Origin: Galbula dea
Lineage: Eukaryota; Chordata; Aves; Piciformes; Galbulidae
Direction: 5' to 3'
NCBI GenBank assembly: GCA_013399015.1
Contig: VWZX01008168.1
Location: forward strand, 352,696-416,695
DNA: 64,000 nt
Part shown: in pieces, positions 22,178 to 32,545 of the stretch
Layout of the letters: each line of letters starts with the position of its first letter
How positions within the stretch are numbered: position 1 is the stretch's first letter
Program-made: the position numbers and the translations under genes
The notes under the pieces: generated by a model
Database searches by the model: none
The model's input: only the letters and a program-made list of their open reading frames with translations
What the model was told of the DNA's origin: nothing

Positions 22178-22412
22178 AGGGTAGGTTTAGACTAGGTATA
22201 AGGAAGAAGTTGTTTCCACTGAGGGTGGTGAGAGCCTGTCACAGGTCACACGGAGAGGTGGGAGATGTCCCAATCCTGGAACCATCCCAGCTCAGGTTGT
22301 CTGGGGCTCTGAGCAACCTGCTCTAGTTGGAGATGTCCCTGCTGACTGCAGAGGGGTTGGATTAGATGACCTTTAGAGGTCCCTTCCCACCCAAACCACT
22401 CTCTGATTCTGT
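22178..22412 (+). mobile_element. CR1 LINE 3' fragment, type 4
   Basis: AGGGTAGGTTTAGACTAGGT, GAAGAAGTTGTTTCCACTGA, GGGTGGTGAGAGCCTG, then CCATCCCAGCTCAGGTTGTC and an end at TTTAGAGGTCCCTTCCCACC and ACCACTCTCTGATTCTG. Confidence 0.9.
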
Positions 22413-22950
22413 GTTTTCCCTTCTGGGTTTCTGCTCTCCCTGCAGCTCCATCTCCCACTGTTGAACCCTCAGATCTGGGTAAGCTGGTTGCATCATTCCC
22501 ATGAGCACCATGTCCCAGCATTCATCTTCATCCCATCCCCAATTTCAGCTGATTGACTTCAACCCCTCCTCAATCCCTTGTCCTCACATGGTGCTGGATC
22601 TGGCATGACTTCCAAAAGAGGTTTGGGCCAACAGCTTCAAATCTGGGATGGACTCTTTCCCAGTTCCCTTCTCCTGAGCAAAAAAGATATACTGCTGGCT
22701 GCTCCCTACTCACAGATAACCAGATCATGCCATGGTTTATTTTCCCCTCAAGCACAGCTCCTCGTTCTGGCACTGAGTTCAGCCACAGACAGAGCTTTCC
22801 CATGGACTTTAGGGTTGGATCACACCAGGAGAATATGGCTTGTTGGGGTTTTTATTCACAGAGATGCTCTGAACTTAGAGCTTTTCAGAGGTTTGTTTCC
22901 TGAGATCCCTCTTGCCTGCAGAGAAGGACACAGAAGGAGGGACCATCATC

Positions 22951-23105
22951 TGGTGGGAGATGGCCCATCCCTGGAAACATCCAAGGTTAGATTGGATGGG
23001 GCTCTGAGTGACTTAAGGTAGTTGAAGATGTCCCTGCTCACTGCAGGAGGGTTGGCCTAGATGACCTCTGAAGGTCCCTTCCAGCTCCTAACATCCTATG
23101 ATTCT
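22951..23105 (+). mobile_element. CR1 LINE 3' fragment, type 4
   Basis: CTGGTGGGAGATGGCCCATC, AAGGTTAGATTGGATGGGGC, GATGTCCCTGCTCACTGCAG, and an end of GAAGGTCCCTTCCAGCTCCT and CCTATGATTCTAG. Confidence 0.88.
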
Positions 23106-23864
23106 AGAATCTGACCAAGACTAGGTTGAGTCAGTGTCAAGTGTGTGATGCAGCACACTCAGGCCTCATCTTCTGGATGGTTTGGGTGGAAAGGTGTGAA
23201 CAGGAGAAGGAGTCACGGATTTCTCCCCAGCCACATCTCCCCAGCACCTGTCCCCAATAATCCCATCCTCCTGCCTTACCTAAGGTGTTCAACCAAAGTG
23301 CTGTTGATTACCTGGAAACTAGAGGGACTTGGGCAACCTAGGAAACTGGGAGGGAAGAGATCTCCTTTGGATTTGCAAGGACCAGATGATGAAAGAGCAT
23401 CTCTTCGAGGTGTTTCCATCACACACATCATTCAATGCAGTCATCTCCCTGCCTGGGATTCCTGGAGGGCAGCTCCCATGAAGAGCACAGACCATGGTCC
23501 CTCTAGAAAGGAGATCCACCATGCAAAGAGAGTGGTGCCTGCAGGAGAAGCAGCCTTCACCATCTGCTTCATCCAAGGGCAGAGCCTGATGGTGAGCACA
23601 GGGGAAAAAGACCCAACAGGCAAGGTAGAAACTCATGCTAGAAGGTGAAAACCAGGCACATGAGTTTGCAGAGGAGACAACATGCCAGGGAGGAGAAATT
23701 TGGGAACTGATAGAAAAGGGAAGAGAGAGGAAAGGGCGTAAACCAGAGGCAGTGAAGCCCATTCTGCAGAGGCACAAGAAGCAAATAATTTGCTCCAGTG
23801 ACCATTTGGGAGGGGAGAGAAGTCTATGACATAGTCCTCTGCCTCCCTCCCTCTCTCCCAGACA
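23106..23864. other. Non-coding stretch
   Basis: Unique sequence with two overlapping open frames of 167 codons (23145-23648, plus) and 194 codons (23319-23903, minus). The minus frame runs into the adjacent island. They overlap antisense, have no domain I recognise, and are of a length a GC-moderate sequence can produce by chance. Confidence 0.45.
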
Positions 23865-24065
23865 ATCAAGTGAATTAAGTTTGCAGAGTTTCATAGGAGG
23901 CATCAGGCAGTCAGCTCCAATTACTCACCCTCTGCATCATAATTACTGCAAATGGTCCATTAAAGGGAAATTATCATCAATAGGATATTATCAGACAGCC
24001 AGTAAATGAATAAAGGAAAGTGCTTATTCTTCCATTGTCCTGTTAATAGAGACGTCTTTCAAATG
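23865..24065. promoter_or_regulatory. Candidate conserved non-coding element
   Basis: AT-rich island in a GC-moderate setting: TCAAGTGAATTAAG (NKX2-like CAAGTG), CTCCAATTACTCACC, CATCATAATTACTGC, GTCCATTAAAGGG and ATTATCATCAATAGGATATT. There are at least three ATTA/TAAT cores and a TCATCAATA PBX/MEIS-like core. No repeat similarity. Among the more convincing enhancer candidates. Confidence 0.42.
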
Positions 24066-24664
24066 GATAACCTGAAGGATGCCACCTCCCTGGGGACCCT
24101 GGGCCAGCAGGATCAGGAGGGGAACCCTGGCTGATGACACACCTACAGCACCCAGCTTTTGGATTGGAGGTGCAATTGGAGGTGTGCACCTTCATCTGAT
24201 TGTCCAAGCAGGGAATGAGGACAATAGACCAAGAGTCTATTGGGTAAAGTTTCATCTGGGTTCATCTCCACCCCTTCTGCCCAAAGGATTCACTGTCCCC
24301 TTCTGCAGATGGTCCTTCAAACTCAGGAGCAACAAAGCTTAAGGGAGAAGAGTCCAACCCAATATGCAAGCCTAGATCATCAGCACAACCTTCTGTTAGG
24401 AGATCTTTTCCTCAATGGCTGCACCTCGAGGTGAGGGATTCAGAGCTGCTCATCAGGCAAACTCTTTGGAGCTCATCATGCTGAAGCTAGGCCACCACTG
24501 CAGAAGACCATCAGCAAACTGCAGCTTTGGATCAGCAGAGGGGATGGTTTTGTGCACTGTTGGGCTCTGAGGGGCAAATACCTCTAGGAAGCTCAACCTT
24601 GTCCTTCACAGCTGGGAACTGATGTTTTGGAGGCAGAGGATTGGGGACAATTGAGCTGGAGCAA
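24066..24664. other. Non-coding stretch without recognised features
   Basis: About 600 bp of unique sequence between the candidate element and the next CR1. No gene, RNA or repeat recognised. Confidence 0.5.
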
Positions 24665-24722
24665 TGAATCATAGGATGTTTTGGGTTTTAAGTGACCTTT
24701 AAAGGTCATCTAGTCCAACTCC
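24665..24722 (-). mobile_element. CR1 LINE 3' end, type 4, very short
   Basis: GAATCATAGGATGTTTTGGG, TTTTAAGTGACCTTTAAAGG and TCATCTAGTCCAACTCC. About 58 bp. Confidence 0.82.
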
Positions 24723-24788
24723 TATGAATGACCCATGACCAGGATGGCATGAGGTGTCCTGCAGGAGAAAAATAAGGAGATAGTAGGT

Positions 24789-25245
24789 GAGATCAGTCTC
24801 CTGTGGGTCACCAAGTGACAAATAACAGGCGATGAGACTAGAGGAAATAGCTTCAAGTTGCACCAGGGAAGGTTCAGATTAGATATTAGGAAGGATTTCT
24901 TCACCAAGAAGGTTCTCAGGCATTGGCCCAGGCTGCCCAGGGAGGTGGTGACATCACCATCCATGGAAGTGTTAAAAAACCATAGATGTGGCACTTAGGG
25001 ACATGGCTTAGCAGCATGGTGGTGATAGGTTGGTGGTTGGACTTGATCATAGAATCCTAGAGTGGTCAGAGTTGGAAGGGAGCTTCAAGATCATCTAGTT
25101 CCAACCCCCTGCCTGCCAGGGACACCTCCCACTAGAGCAGGTTGCCCACAGCCCCAGCCAGCCTGGCCTTCAAAGCTGCCAGGGATGAAGCTTCCACAAC
25201 CTGATCTTGGAGGTTTCTTCCAACCTTAATGATTCTGTGTTTCTG
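24789..25245 (+). mobile_element. CR1 LINE 3' fragment, type 3, split by a nested CR1
   Basis: Forward copy reading TCAGTCTCCTGTGGGTCACC, GATGAGACTAGAGGAAATAG, GCATTGGCCCAGGCTGCCCA and GGTGATAGGTTGGTGGTTGG up to ACTTGAT at 25047. It resumes at 25202 with TGATCTTGGAGGTTTCTTCC and AACCTTAATGATTCTGTG. The interruption is the type 2 copy listed next. Confidence 0.92.
25048..25201 (-). mobile_element. CR1 LINE type 2, nested inside another CR1
   Basis: Starts with the tail CATAGAATCCTAGAGTGG, then AGAGTTGGAAGGGAGCTTCA, CCCCCTGCCTGCCAGGGACA and GGCCTTCAAAGCTGCCAGGG, and ends in GAAGCTTCCACAACC. It is flanked by TGAT on both sides (25044-25047 and 25202-25205), a plausible 4-bp target duplication. 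It must be younger than its host. Confidence 0.92.
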
Positions 25246-25469
25246 CTCCACTAGGGTGACAAGGACCCTATTGTAAGGCCACCAGGAGGTAGTTGGGCTC
25301 TGTGCAGGTCAACCATCCCCACTGCCTACTTCTTCACTCTCCACTCTAAGTTCCCCCTATCCTAAGATGATCCAGGAGAGGTAGCCTTCAGAGAAGGGCG
25401 ATCATCTAGGCAGAGAGAGGACTTAGTGCCTACAGGACCAGGTTTGGTTAAGCATCACCGAGCTGCCTG

Positions 25470-25705
25470 GGTCTCAAGTGTAGAAAATAAGTCAGTGAAG
25501 GGGAGCAAAGCGGATCTGCTGCTATTCATTTCACAGCTGTAGTGGGATTAGTGGAACGAGGGCGCTGGGGTAAGCTGCCCCTTTTATCTCATTCAAACAT
25601 GTTGCTAATTCAGCAGAGCACCGCAGCCAGGAGCCAGCTCCCAGCCTAATCCACTGTATCATTCTCACCCAGCGTGAAGAAACGAGAATTTTAATCCATT
25701 TCCCC
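25470..25705. promoter_or_regulatory. Candidate conserved non-coding element beside the gap
   Basis: Repeat-free island with GCTATTCATTTCACAGCTGT, GTGGGATTAGTGGAACG, CTTTTATCTCATTCAAACATG, GTTGCTAATTCAGC, CAGCCTAATCCACTG and GAGAATTTTAATCCATTTCC. GGATTA/TAATCC sites recur three times (GGATTAG, CTAATCC, TTAATCC), the bicoid-class (OTX/PITX/GSC) core. Some CpG (GAGGGCGCTGG). Confidence 0.42.
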
Positions 25706-25747
25706 CACCCCCCAGCCTCCCTCCCCTTTCCCATCCCCCTTCCCTCN
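25706..25747. repeat. Polypyrimidine tract before the assembly gap
   Basis: CCCCCACCCCCCAGCCTCCC and more C/T-only sequence up to the gap. Such tracts often stop sequencing. Confidence 0.85.
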
Positions 25748-25790
25748 NNNNNNNNNNNNNNNNNNNNNNNNNNNNNNNNNNNNNNNNNNN
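25748..25790. other. Assembly gap (43 N)
   Basis: A run of 43 undetermined bases. The true length is unknown. Translations across it are meaningless. Confidence 0.99.
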
Positions 25791-26059
25791 CTGCCTGACC
25801 TGAGCTCTCCATGCCTAGCCCTGCTGCCTCTTAGCCCTGTTGACCAGCTCTCCAGCTGGGAGAGGTGGTATCTCAGCTGCGTCTTCCGCTCTCTGCTCCG
25901 TGGGGGTCTTGGTGGTTCCATGCAACCCTAAGATCCTGGTGGGTCAAGGGAATGAAATTTCAAGAGGATGAAGGGGAAATGTATCTTGAGGGGCTTCAAT
26001 TGATGGGTTTGGGAGGGGAGTTGGGTTGTTCCAAGGATCTGCTTGCAAGGCAGGAAAGG

Positions 26060-26212
26060 CAGTGGTGGGGAGTCACTGTCTACGGAGGTGTTTCAAAAAG
26101 GTATAGGTGTGGTCCTTAGGGCCATGGTTTAGTGGCATGGTGGTGAGAGGTTGATGGTTGGGCTTCATGATCTTAGAGGTCTCTTCCAACCTTCATGATT
26201 CTGTGGTTCTTT
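26060..26212 (+). mobile_element. CR1 LINE 3' end, type 3
   Basis: GGTGTTTCAAAAAGGTATAG, CCATGGTTTAGTGGCATGGT, GAGAGGTTGATGGTTGGGCT, TCTTAGAGGTCTCTTCCAAC and TTCATGATTCTGTGGTTCTT. Confidence 0.9.
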
Positions 26213-26918
26213 GAGGTGATGTTTCTGTGGCAATGAACAAAGCACCATCACACCAGGTACCACAAGGAAAGACATTGGACAAGGCAGACCTCCAAAGCTG
26301 GGAATTTAGGAAGAGGACAAACCAGCAGGTGACAGAAGATGTGGTGTCCAGGATTCATCACCCTGTGGCTCTCCTTTGAATTCTGCCAGAGGGACAGAGC
26401 TCCCCTTCCAGATAATATCTGCATCTCACAGCACATCCATCAAATTGTCTTCCTTCCTCTGGAAACACTATCCCTAAACCAGCTTCCACCACGAGAAATG
26501 CCACTTGAGATGCCTCCTTTCTGAAGGGACAGGCCTTCTGTGCTCCCAAACCCAAGGAAACACTGATCCACAGCCTCATCCCACATTTTCACCTGTGAAC
26601 CTCAAAGCACTGCAAGAACTGAGGCATCAGGGTCTGACATGACAGAGGACAAAAATGAGGTGGAAGAGAAGGATCTGAGTTGCCACAGGTCACACAACTG
26701 GGAGATTCTGAAACTCAAGCAGAAGTGCAGAGTCTGAGCACAGAATGTGATGGGTGTCCCTCAACTTCCACAGAAGTAGTACTGGAGTGATGCTTTCAAC
26801 TTGGATGATGGAGTACTGGATCATGCTTTCAACTTGGACACTATATCTAAGGGGGGGGTAGGTGGAAAGCATTCCTCTACAAAACTGGCTCAAGAATCTC
26901 TCCCTCAGGGATATGTTT

Positions 26919-27275
26919 GAATCATAGAAGGGTTTGGGTTAGAAAAGGCCTTTGAAGGTGACCTAATCCAAGCCCTTTGAAGTCAACAAGGACATTTTCA
27001 ACAAGATTAGGTTGCTCAGAGACCCAAGATCCAACCTGACCTGGAATGGTTCCAGGGATGGGACATCTCCCACCTCTCTGGGCAACCTGGGCCAGGGTCT
27101 CTCTGCTCTCAGTGGAAAAGATTTCTCCCTTAGACCTAGTCTAAATCTCTCTCTTTTAGTTTCAAGCCATCATCCCTTGTCCTGTCACAACAGGACCTGC
27201 TAAAAAGATTGTCCCCATCTTTCTTATAGGCCTCCATCAAGTACTGAAAGACCTCAACAAGGTCTCCTCAGACCA
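26919..27275 (-). mobile_element. CR1 LINE 3' fragment, type 4
   Basis: GAATCATAGAAGGGTTTGGG, GTTCCAGGGATGGGACATCT, CTCTGGGCAACCTGGGCCAG, GTTTCAAGCCATCATCCCTT, GTCCTGTCACAACAGGACCT and ending ACCTCAACAAGGTCTCCTCA. Confidence 0.92.
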
Positions 27276-27711
27276 GACCTGGTGCATTGTAGCTATGCAC
27301 AGCCTTCAAGCATCTGGAAAAATATCCAAAGACATGTAGAGAGGTCACAGAGAAGGAATGGGCTAGATGATCCTTTACACAGCAGCAGAGTGGTCTGAGT
27401 CCTTGCATCCCTTGAGGATTGACCCAAAGACCAACCCCTCCCATGGGACAGTGCCTCAGGGACATTCTACCTCATTAACCATGGGACATCCTCCATCCCT
27501 CCCAGAACCTTTGGGACTGAAGCTAAAGAAAACCAAACCCAAACCTTGACCCACCTTCTCTGATCCTAACCCCTCTCCTCCTGCCTGATCCAAAGGTCCT
27601 CCACAAACATCTCCCTCCCCACAAATCCCTTGAAGCTCTTCCAGTTGCACAGCAAGAAGAGGTAGATTATTAACACCTCTCCTTCTCTGCTCTCTGATGG
27701 GCAATGAAACC
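27276..27711. other. Non-coding stretch without recognised features
   Basis: Unique sequence with no gene. It contains the pyrimidine-rich CTAACCCCTCTCCTCCTGCC. No repeat family recognised. Confidence 0.5.
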
Positions 27712-27930
27712 TCCCTGAATTATGCCGCTCGGCATGCTTGAGATTTAATTACATTTAAAGTCAATCAAGAGCTTCTGGAGCCAAGTGCCTCTTAGAGGGC
27801 TTGTGAAGGAGGGGTGGGAGGAAAGGATGGGACACAAGACCCGCCCTCAGCCTCTACCCCCCTCCCTAGAGCCGATGTACACCACACAGAAGCATCTTCT
27901 GCTAAATCATTAGCATCAATCCATTTTCTG
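27712..27930. promoter_or_regulatory. Candidate conserved non-coding element
   Basis: CCTGAATTATGCCGCTCGGC, then GAGATTTAATTACATTTAAAG with TTTAATTA and TTTAAA cores, and TCAATCAAGAGC. A second patch at about 27,890 reads CTGCTAAATCATTAGCATC. The CpG-containing GCCGCTCGGCATGC is unusual for the area. Confidence 0.4.
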
Positions 27931-28129
27931 TCCCTCCTCCCCTCTTCCTTCCTCCTTCCCCACTTGGCTTGAGCTTTCTGAGGAGCAACCCCATAGCCAA
28001 GTCCCACAAGGAACTACTAGGTGGAGGATCAAGGAGGGAAAGGGAAGGGGGTGGTTGGGAGGATAAGGCAGGCAAGCAAGCAGCAGCTTTCCCTGCTCCC
28101 CACCACCTCCACCCCCATGTCATTGAGGG

Positions 28130-28210
28130 ATGGCACACGCCTTGGTTTTAATTAGAGGGAGGTAATTGCCTCGGTGCAGAATGACATTGTTCAACGTTGG
28201 TGGGAAGGGA
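28130..28210. promoter_or_regulatory. Candidate conserved non-coding element, small
   Basis: TTGGTTTTAATTAGAGGGAG, GGTAATTGCCTCGG and GACATTGTTCAACG. Holds TTTAATTAG/GGTAATTG homeodomain cores and an ACATTGTT SOX-like core within 65 bp. It is followed by a G-rich tract. Confidence 0.35.
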
Positions 28211-29770
28211 GAGAGGGGTTTCAGGCTTGGCTGCCCCCCGGGAGCTGGGGGAGGGAGGGAGGGTTTGGTTGGGTGAAGGATCCGGACTGAGTGATGAGAT
28301 TGCTCCAAGAGGACAAGAGTAACTAAGGTGGCTTAACCCTTGCACAGCCAGGATGTGAAGGAGCCTGCTTGTGTCTAAAAGCAGGAGGGGAGAAGGTCCA
28401 GCCTTGGGGTATGGATGCCTGGATGCCATGGATGTCTGGTGGCTGCCCAGGGTCTCCTCTGCTATGACTCCCCAGGGAATGTCCCTTGTGGGTGGGTCAG
28501 GGAGAAAAACAGGAGGAGAAGGGTCTGTCCACTAGCAGAAATCAAAGTGATATTATCCCAAAGAGTCAAGAGAGGGGAATGGGAGGATTGCCTGATGTCC
28601 TTGCCCATGGTAATCCACAGCCTGGATACTGCAAGGGACAGGAGGGTCCCATGGGACAACACAGAGCATCACCATAGAGTCCAGCATGTCCACATGCCAT
28701 GCCAGAAGAACATGTGACACAGAAAGAAACAAGCCCTATGGAACCCTGACCTCACCTCTGCTCCTTGTCCTTCAAATCCCAGTGGACAAACCTTTCTTGA
28801 GCCCTGGAGACATGTGGGTCAAGCCCAGGAGGATGACATTTGATCGTCTCCACTGGCAGATCAACATAGTGGCCATAACCATTGAGCCTGAGAGGGAAAC
28901 TACCCTGGCCTCCACCAGCCTCTGATGGTGTCCACAAGCCACCCAGGACCACAGCAGCAGGCTTGGGTGGAAATAGTGGTGTGCTGACAACCAGGGATGG
29001 TGACCAAAGGTCCATGCTGTGGTCCTGGTTAGCATACAAATCCAGATGACATTGTCTGCACCCCAACACCTTCCTGGGCATGTTTCCTCTCCAAGAGACC
29101 TTGGTGACACCAAATCCAAGCTGACTCAGGAGCTGTGCTTTGCCCTGAACACACCAGGACATGGGGCCTCTTGGAAACAAGTGCTCTGAAACCTCCTAGG
29201 AACATTGTAGATAGTCAAAACATCTCCACCAGGGCCCCAGCAGCTGGGATAAATATTTATGAGGGATGTCAGTGTTGTGTTTCAGGCCACATGCCAAAGA
29301 CTAACCACTTGAGGTTAGAAGGAAACTGCCCCCATTGGCCTATTATTGGATAAGTGTCCATTACAAGGAGCTGACTCCTTCCTCTGAAGGAGATGGGAGG
29401 AGATGCTCTCAGAGACAGGATATTGGATGAGCTAGTGGCATCCCCACGTTCCTTGATGATTGCTCATAAAATTAGCCATCCCTTACAAACAAGCCTCCCC
29501 TGTCGATACTTAACCGGGGGCTGCTGGAGAGGGGGGTGGGGGTGGAGAGGCCATGCCCAGCTTCCTGCTGCTGCAAAGGTCTGCTGAGTAGGTTACCTGG
29601 TGGGTTTGTACAGTATTGTCCCAACTTTGGCTTTCCAGCCTGGTCAGGATCTTCACTACCAGCCAAGAAGCTACTCGTGGTGGTGTGAGTGCCAGCTCAC
29701 AGCAGATGCTGGAGCAGCATGTAGCAAAACTCCCTTTGGTCATCTTCTCCCTTTGCAAATGTTGGTGTTT
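28211..29770. other. Non-coding stretch
   Basis: About 1.5 kb of unique sequence. A possible small island at 29,450-29,520 (GATTGCTCATAAAATTAGCC, TCGATACTTAACCGGG) precedes a G-rich run (GGAGAGGGGGGTGGGGGTGG). No gene recognised. Confidence 0.45.
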
Positions 29771-30218
29771 CACAGAATCATGGAATGGTTTGGGTTGGAA
29801 GGGACTTTAAAGGTCATCTAGTTCCAACCCCCCTGCCATGGGTAGGGACACCTCCCACTAGAGCAGGTTGCTCAATGCCTCATCCAACCTGGCCTTGAAC
29901 ACTTCCAGGGATGGAGCAACCACAGCTTCTCTGGGCAGCCTCTTCCAAGGTGGCATCTCACCACCCTCACAGTGAAGAACTGCTTCCTTACATCCAATCA
30001 ATATCTACCCTGTCTCAATTTAAAGCCATCACCTCTTGTCCTATCATTACCTGCCCTTCTTAAAAGTCCTTCTCCATCTTTCCTGTAACCCCCTTTAAGC
30101 ACTGGAAGGCCATAAAAAGGTCTCCCCAGAACCTTCTCTCCTCCAGCCTGAACAACCCCAACTCTCTCAGCCTATCCTCACAGCAGAGATCTTCCAGTCC
30201 TCTGATCGTTATTGTGTC
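29771..30218 (-). mobile_element. CR1 LINE 3' fragment, type 4, long
   Basis: One of the longest copies: CACAGAATCATGGAATGGTT, TTGGAAGGGACTTTAAAGGT, GAGCAGGTTGCTCAATGCCT, CATCCAACCTGGCCTTGAAC, CCTCACAGTGAAGAACTGCT, TTTAAAGCCATCACCTCTTG, TCCAGCCTGAACAACCCCAA and an end near GATCTTCCAGTCCTCTGATC. Confidence 0.95.
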
Positions 30219-30543
30219 TAGCAGTGTGGATGGGATGTCCTAGGACATCAGTGGTTATGGTTATTCTCCTTCTCCAGGGCCTGTTTTACACTTTGCAGTG
30301 TGGACACAGGCTGGATCTCTTCATCTGCCACACAGGACAACTAGTAGCCATCTGGTTTGGGACCAGGAGACCAGCTGAGCTGAAGTGAGCAAGGAGGAAG
30401 AGAAGAGAAGAGGTGGAGAACAGACCCAGCTCCACCTACCCAGCCCAGCAGAAGGAGAAGTGAAGAGGGAGCATTTCATTGGCCAGGCATCCCCCTGGGA
30501 TCAAACTCAGGGCTGCCACCAGACCACCACAACTCTCCTACAG
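30219..30543. other. Non-coding stretch without recognised features
   Basis: About 320 bp of unique sequence ending in the pyrimidine-rich ACCACAACTCTCCTACAG that could serve as a splice acceptor for the segment that follows. Confidence 0.4.
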
Positions 30544-30669
30544 TAGCTGATCTGCTGGAGGAGATCCTGACAGAGGTGAAGATGGAGGAGACCCTGAGAT
30601 ATGTGAAGGTGGAGGAGATCCTGATCCAAAATCTGGGAGATGCAAAGCTGGCAGCCTTGGTCAGAGCAG
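30544..30669 (+). other. Exon-like segment with 27-bp internal repeats (uncertain)
   Basis: A 126-base segment preceded by an acceptor-like CTCCTACAG and followed by a consensus donor, CAG then GTATGT. From base 30546 it is open throughout, with Leu/Glu/Lys/Val-rich residues (for example LLEEILTEVK, MEETLRYVK, VEEILIQNL). The pattern comes from a 27-bp, therefore 9-codon, unit at 30555, 30582 and 30609. An amphipathic helix is plausible, but no family is recognised. It could equally be a chance minisatellite with splice-like borders, or a lncRNA exon. Confidence 0.2.
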
Positions 30670-31562
30670 GTATGTGGTGCAGTTATCCTACCAGGGTCTC
30701 CTGAGGGCAAAGAGAACAATTCTTAGTTGTGGCCCATGCATGCTGATGGAGCTTAGCCTCTGCCATGAGGAACCTCCATGGAAATGCCACTTTATGGTGG
30801 TGGTGGTGGAAGGAGACAGACAGAGAACAGGACCCTGGGCTTGAAGAGCTGCTCTGCTCTGGATCCCTTGCTCTGTTTGAGAAGATCTTGGCCCCAGTGA
30901 GGCCTCCTGTGGATTTCTCTGTCTGTCTTTAGTAAATAAGAGCAGATCACATCTCAGGATCTAAATATACATCCATAAAATTCATTTGCCACAACAATGG
31001 AAGTGATGACCTGGCACTTTCTCTCTCCACCTGTCAAACCTTCCCTCTGCAGCCCTGAGAGGATGGATTAGAAATGGTTTGATGGAAGGGTGGCTGAAGG
31101 GAGAAACTTACCAGCAATGGATGGAAGGGGGGGTGGAAGCATCCCTGATGTATCCTGTCTGTTGTCAGGGCATGGTCAGGTCTCAGTTCTACAGAGAGAA
31201 AGCATTTAGGGCTGCCTTAAATCTTTTCTCTTTCCAAGGGTGGCTGCATGCTCAGAAGGTCTAAGCCACCTTAAACTAGGCTCATGGCTTCATTATGTGA
31301 ACCCACCCTTGGTCCACCACATCTCCACCCTGATGCTGATTGCCCAACTGAGAACTGATCTCTCCTGCTCTGGAGGACAATGTCCCTCTTGTAGACCCTA
31401 CCTTTAACTGTAATCCTACTGTGTCCCACCCAAGGAGGCTAAATGTCCCTGGAGAAGATCTTTGCTTCTTCCAGATCCTCCTACAGTGACATTACCACCA
31501 CCAAAGAGAGGGTTTGGAGGAGGAGGGTGTTGAATCTGTATGTATCTATATGATGTTTTCCT
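30670..31562. other. Non-coding stretch without recognised features
   Basis: About 0.9 kb of unique sequence. GGTGGTGGTGGTGG-type simple sequence near 30,797. No gene or repeat family recognised. Confidence 0.45.
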
Positions 31563-31797
31563 TAGAATTAGAGAATCATTTTGGTTGGAAGAGACCTTGA
31601 AGATCATCAGATCCAACTGTTAACCCAGCAGTGCTAAGCCCACCACTGCACCATGGCCCCCAGTACCACATCTCCAGGGCTTTTCAATCCCTCCAGGGAT
31701 GGTGACTCCACCACTGCACTGGGCAGCCTGTTCCAGGCCTTGACAACCCATTTTTGGGGGGAAGAAATTGTTCCTAATACCCAACCTAAACCTCCCT
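31563..31797 (-). mobile_element. CR1 LINE 3' fragment, type 3
   Basis: TAGAATTAGAGAATCATTTT, GGTTGGAAGAGACCTTGAAG, ACCACATCTCCAGGGCTTTT, CAATCCCTCCAGGGATGGTG and CACTGGGCAGCCTGTTCCAG, ending in the TAATACCCAACCTAAACCTC segment. Confidence 0.92.
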
Positions 31798-32545
31798 TAA
31801 ACCTCCTCCTTGCCTTGCTCATCAGCTTGGGATGAAGCCATCAACTTCTGGGTGTCCTTGCAGCTGAGGTTAGCACTATGTAAAACAGGGATGGACCTAA
31901 AGGCCAGGAACAGATGGGCAGAGAGAAGGGCTAAGGGGCAGTAAGGATGTTCTCCCTTACCCCTGGAGAGGTGCACAAGCCCTGCCACCCCTCCTGAAGC
32001 TCTGCCAAGCACCTGGCATGGACCTCTGGCTCCTCCACCCTGCCTGCAGCAGTAATATAGTAAGTGCTCTTCCATCTCACATTGCTTTGGCTTTCCAGGA
32101 TCTGAGGAGGACTCCTGACACACAGCATTTATCTCAAGCAGCTATTGATCCTCAGCTCTATCAAAATGATTACACTTGACCCAAGGCAGCTCATGCTTGG
32201 CTGTCTGAGCTGGAGAGCAGGAAGAAGCCTGCCCAGCTAGGCACAAGCTGTGGATAAAGCTTTATTCCCAGATGAGGAGATAAAAGCTTCAGGATCTTTC
32301 CTTTGGGCTGGATGTAGGTGGGAAAATCTTCATTTGATGGAGTCACTCCATGCTGCTGTAGGGATCAGAGTGGCAGTCTGGCTCTAAAGCTGCTCTTTGT
32401 AGGCAGTTCAGCCAAATTCACAGCAGTTAGGGAGCATGTGGACCCAGGATGCTCCTGTGCATGGAGGAGGATCAGCACAGGATTGGTGATGGCCCTGGAG
32501 AAGGCAGTGGGTGGTAATGATTGGTTTTCATCAGTGCCAGATAGG

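Noticed and set aside
23145..23903. Antisense pair of 167- and 194-codon frames
   Set aside because: Mutually overlapping, no recognised family. The Cys/Ser/Phe/Leu-rich minus frame looks like a chance reading of pyrimidine-rich DNA.
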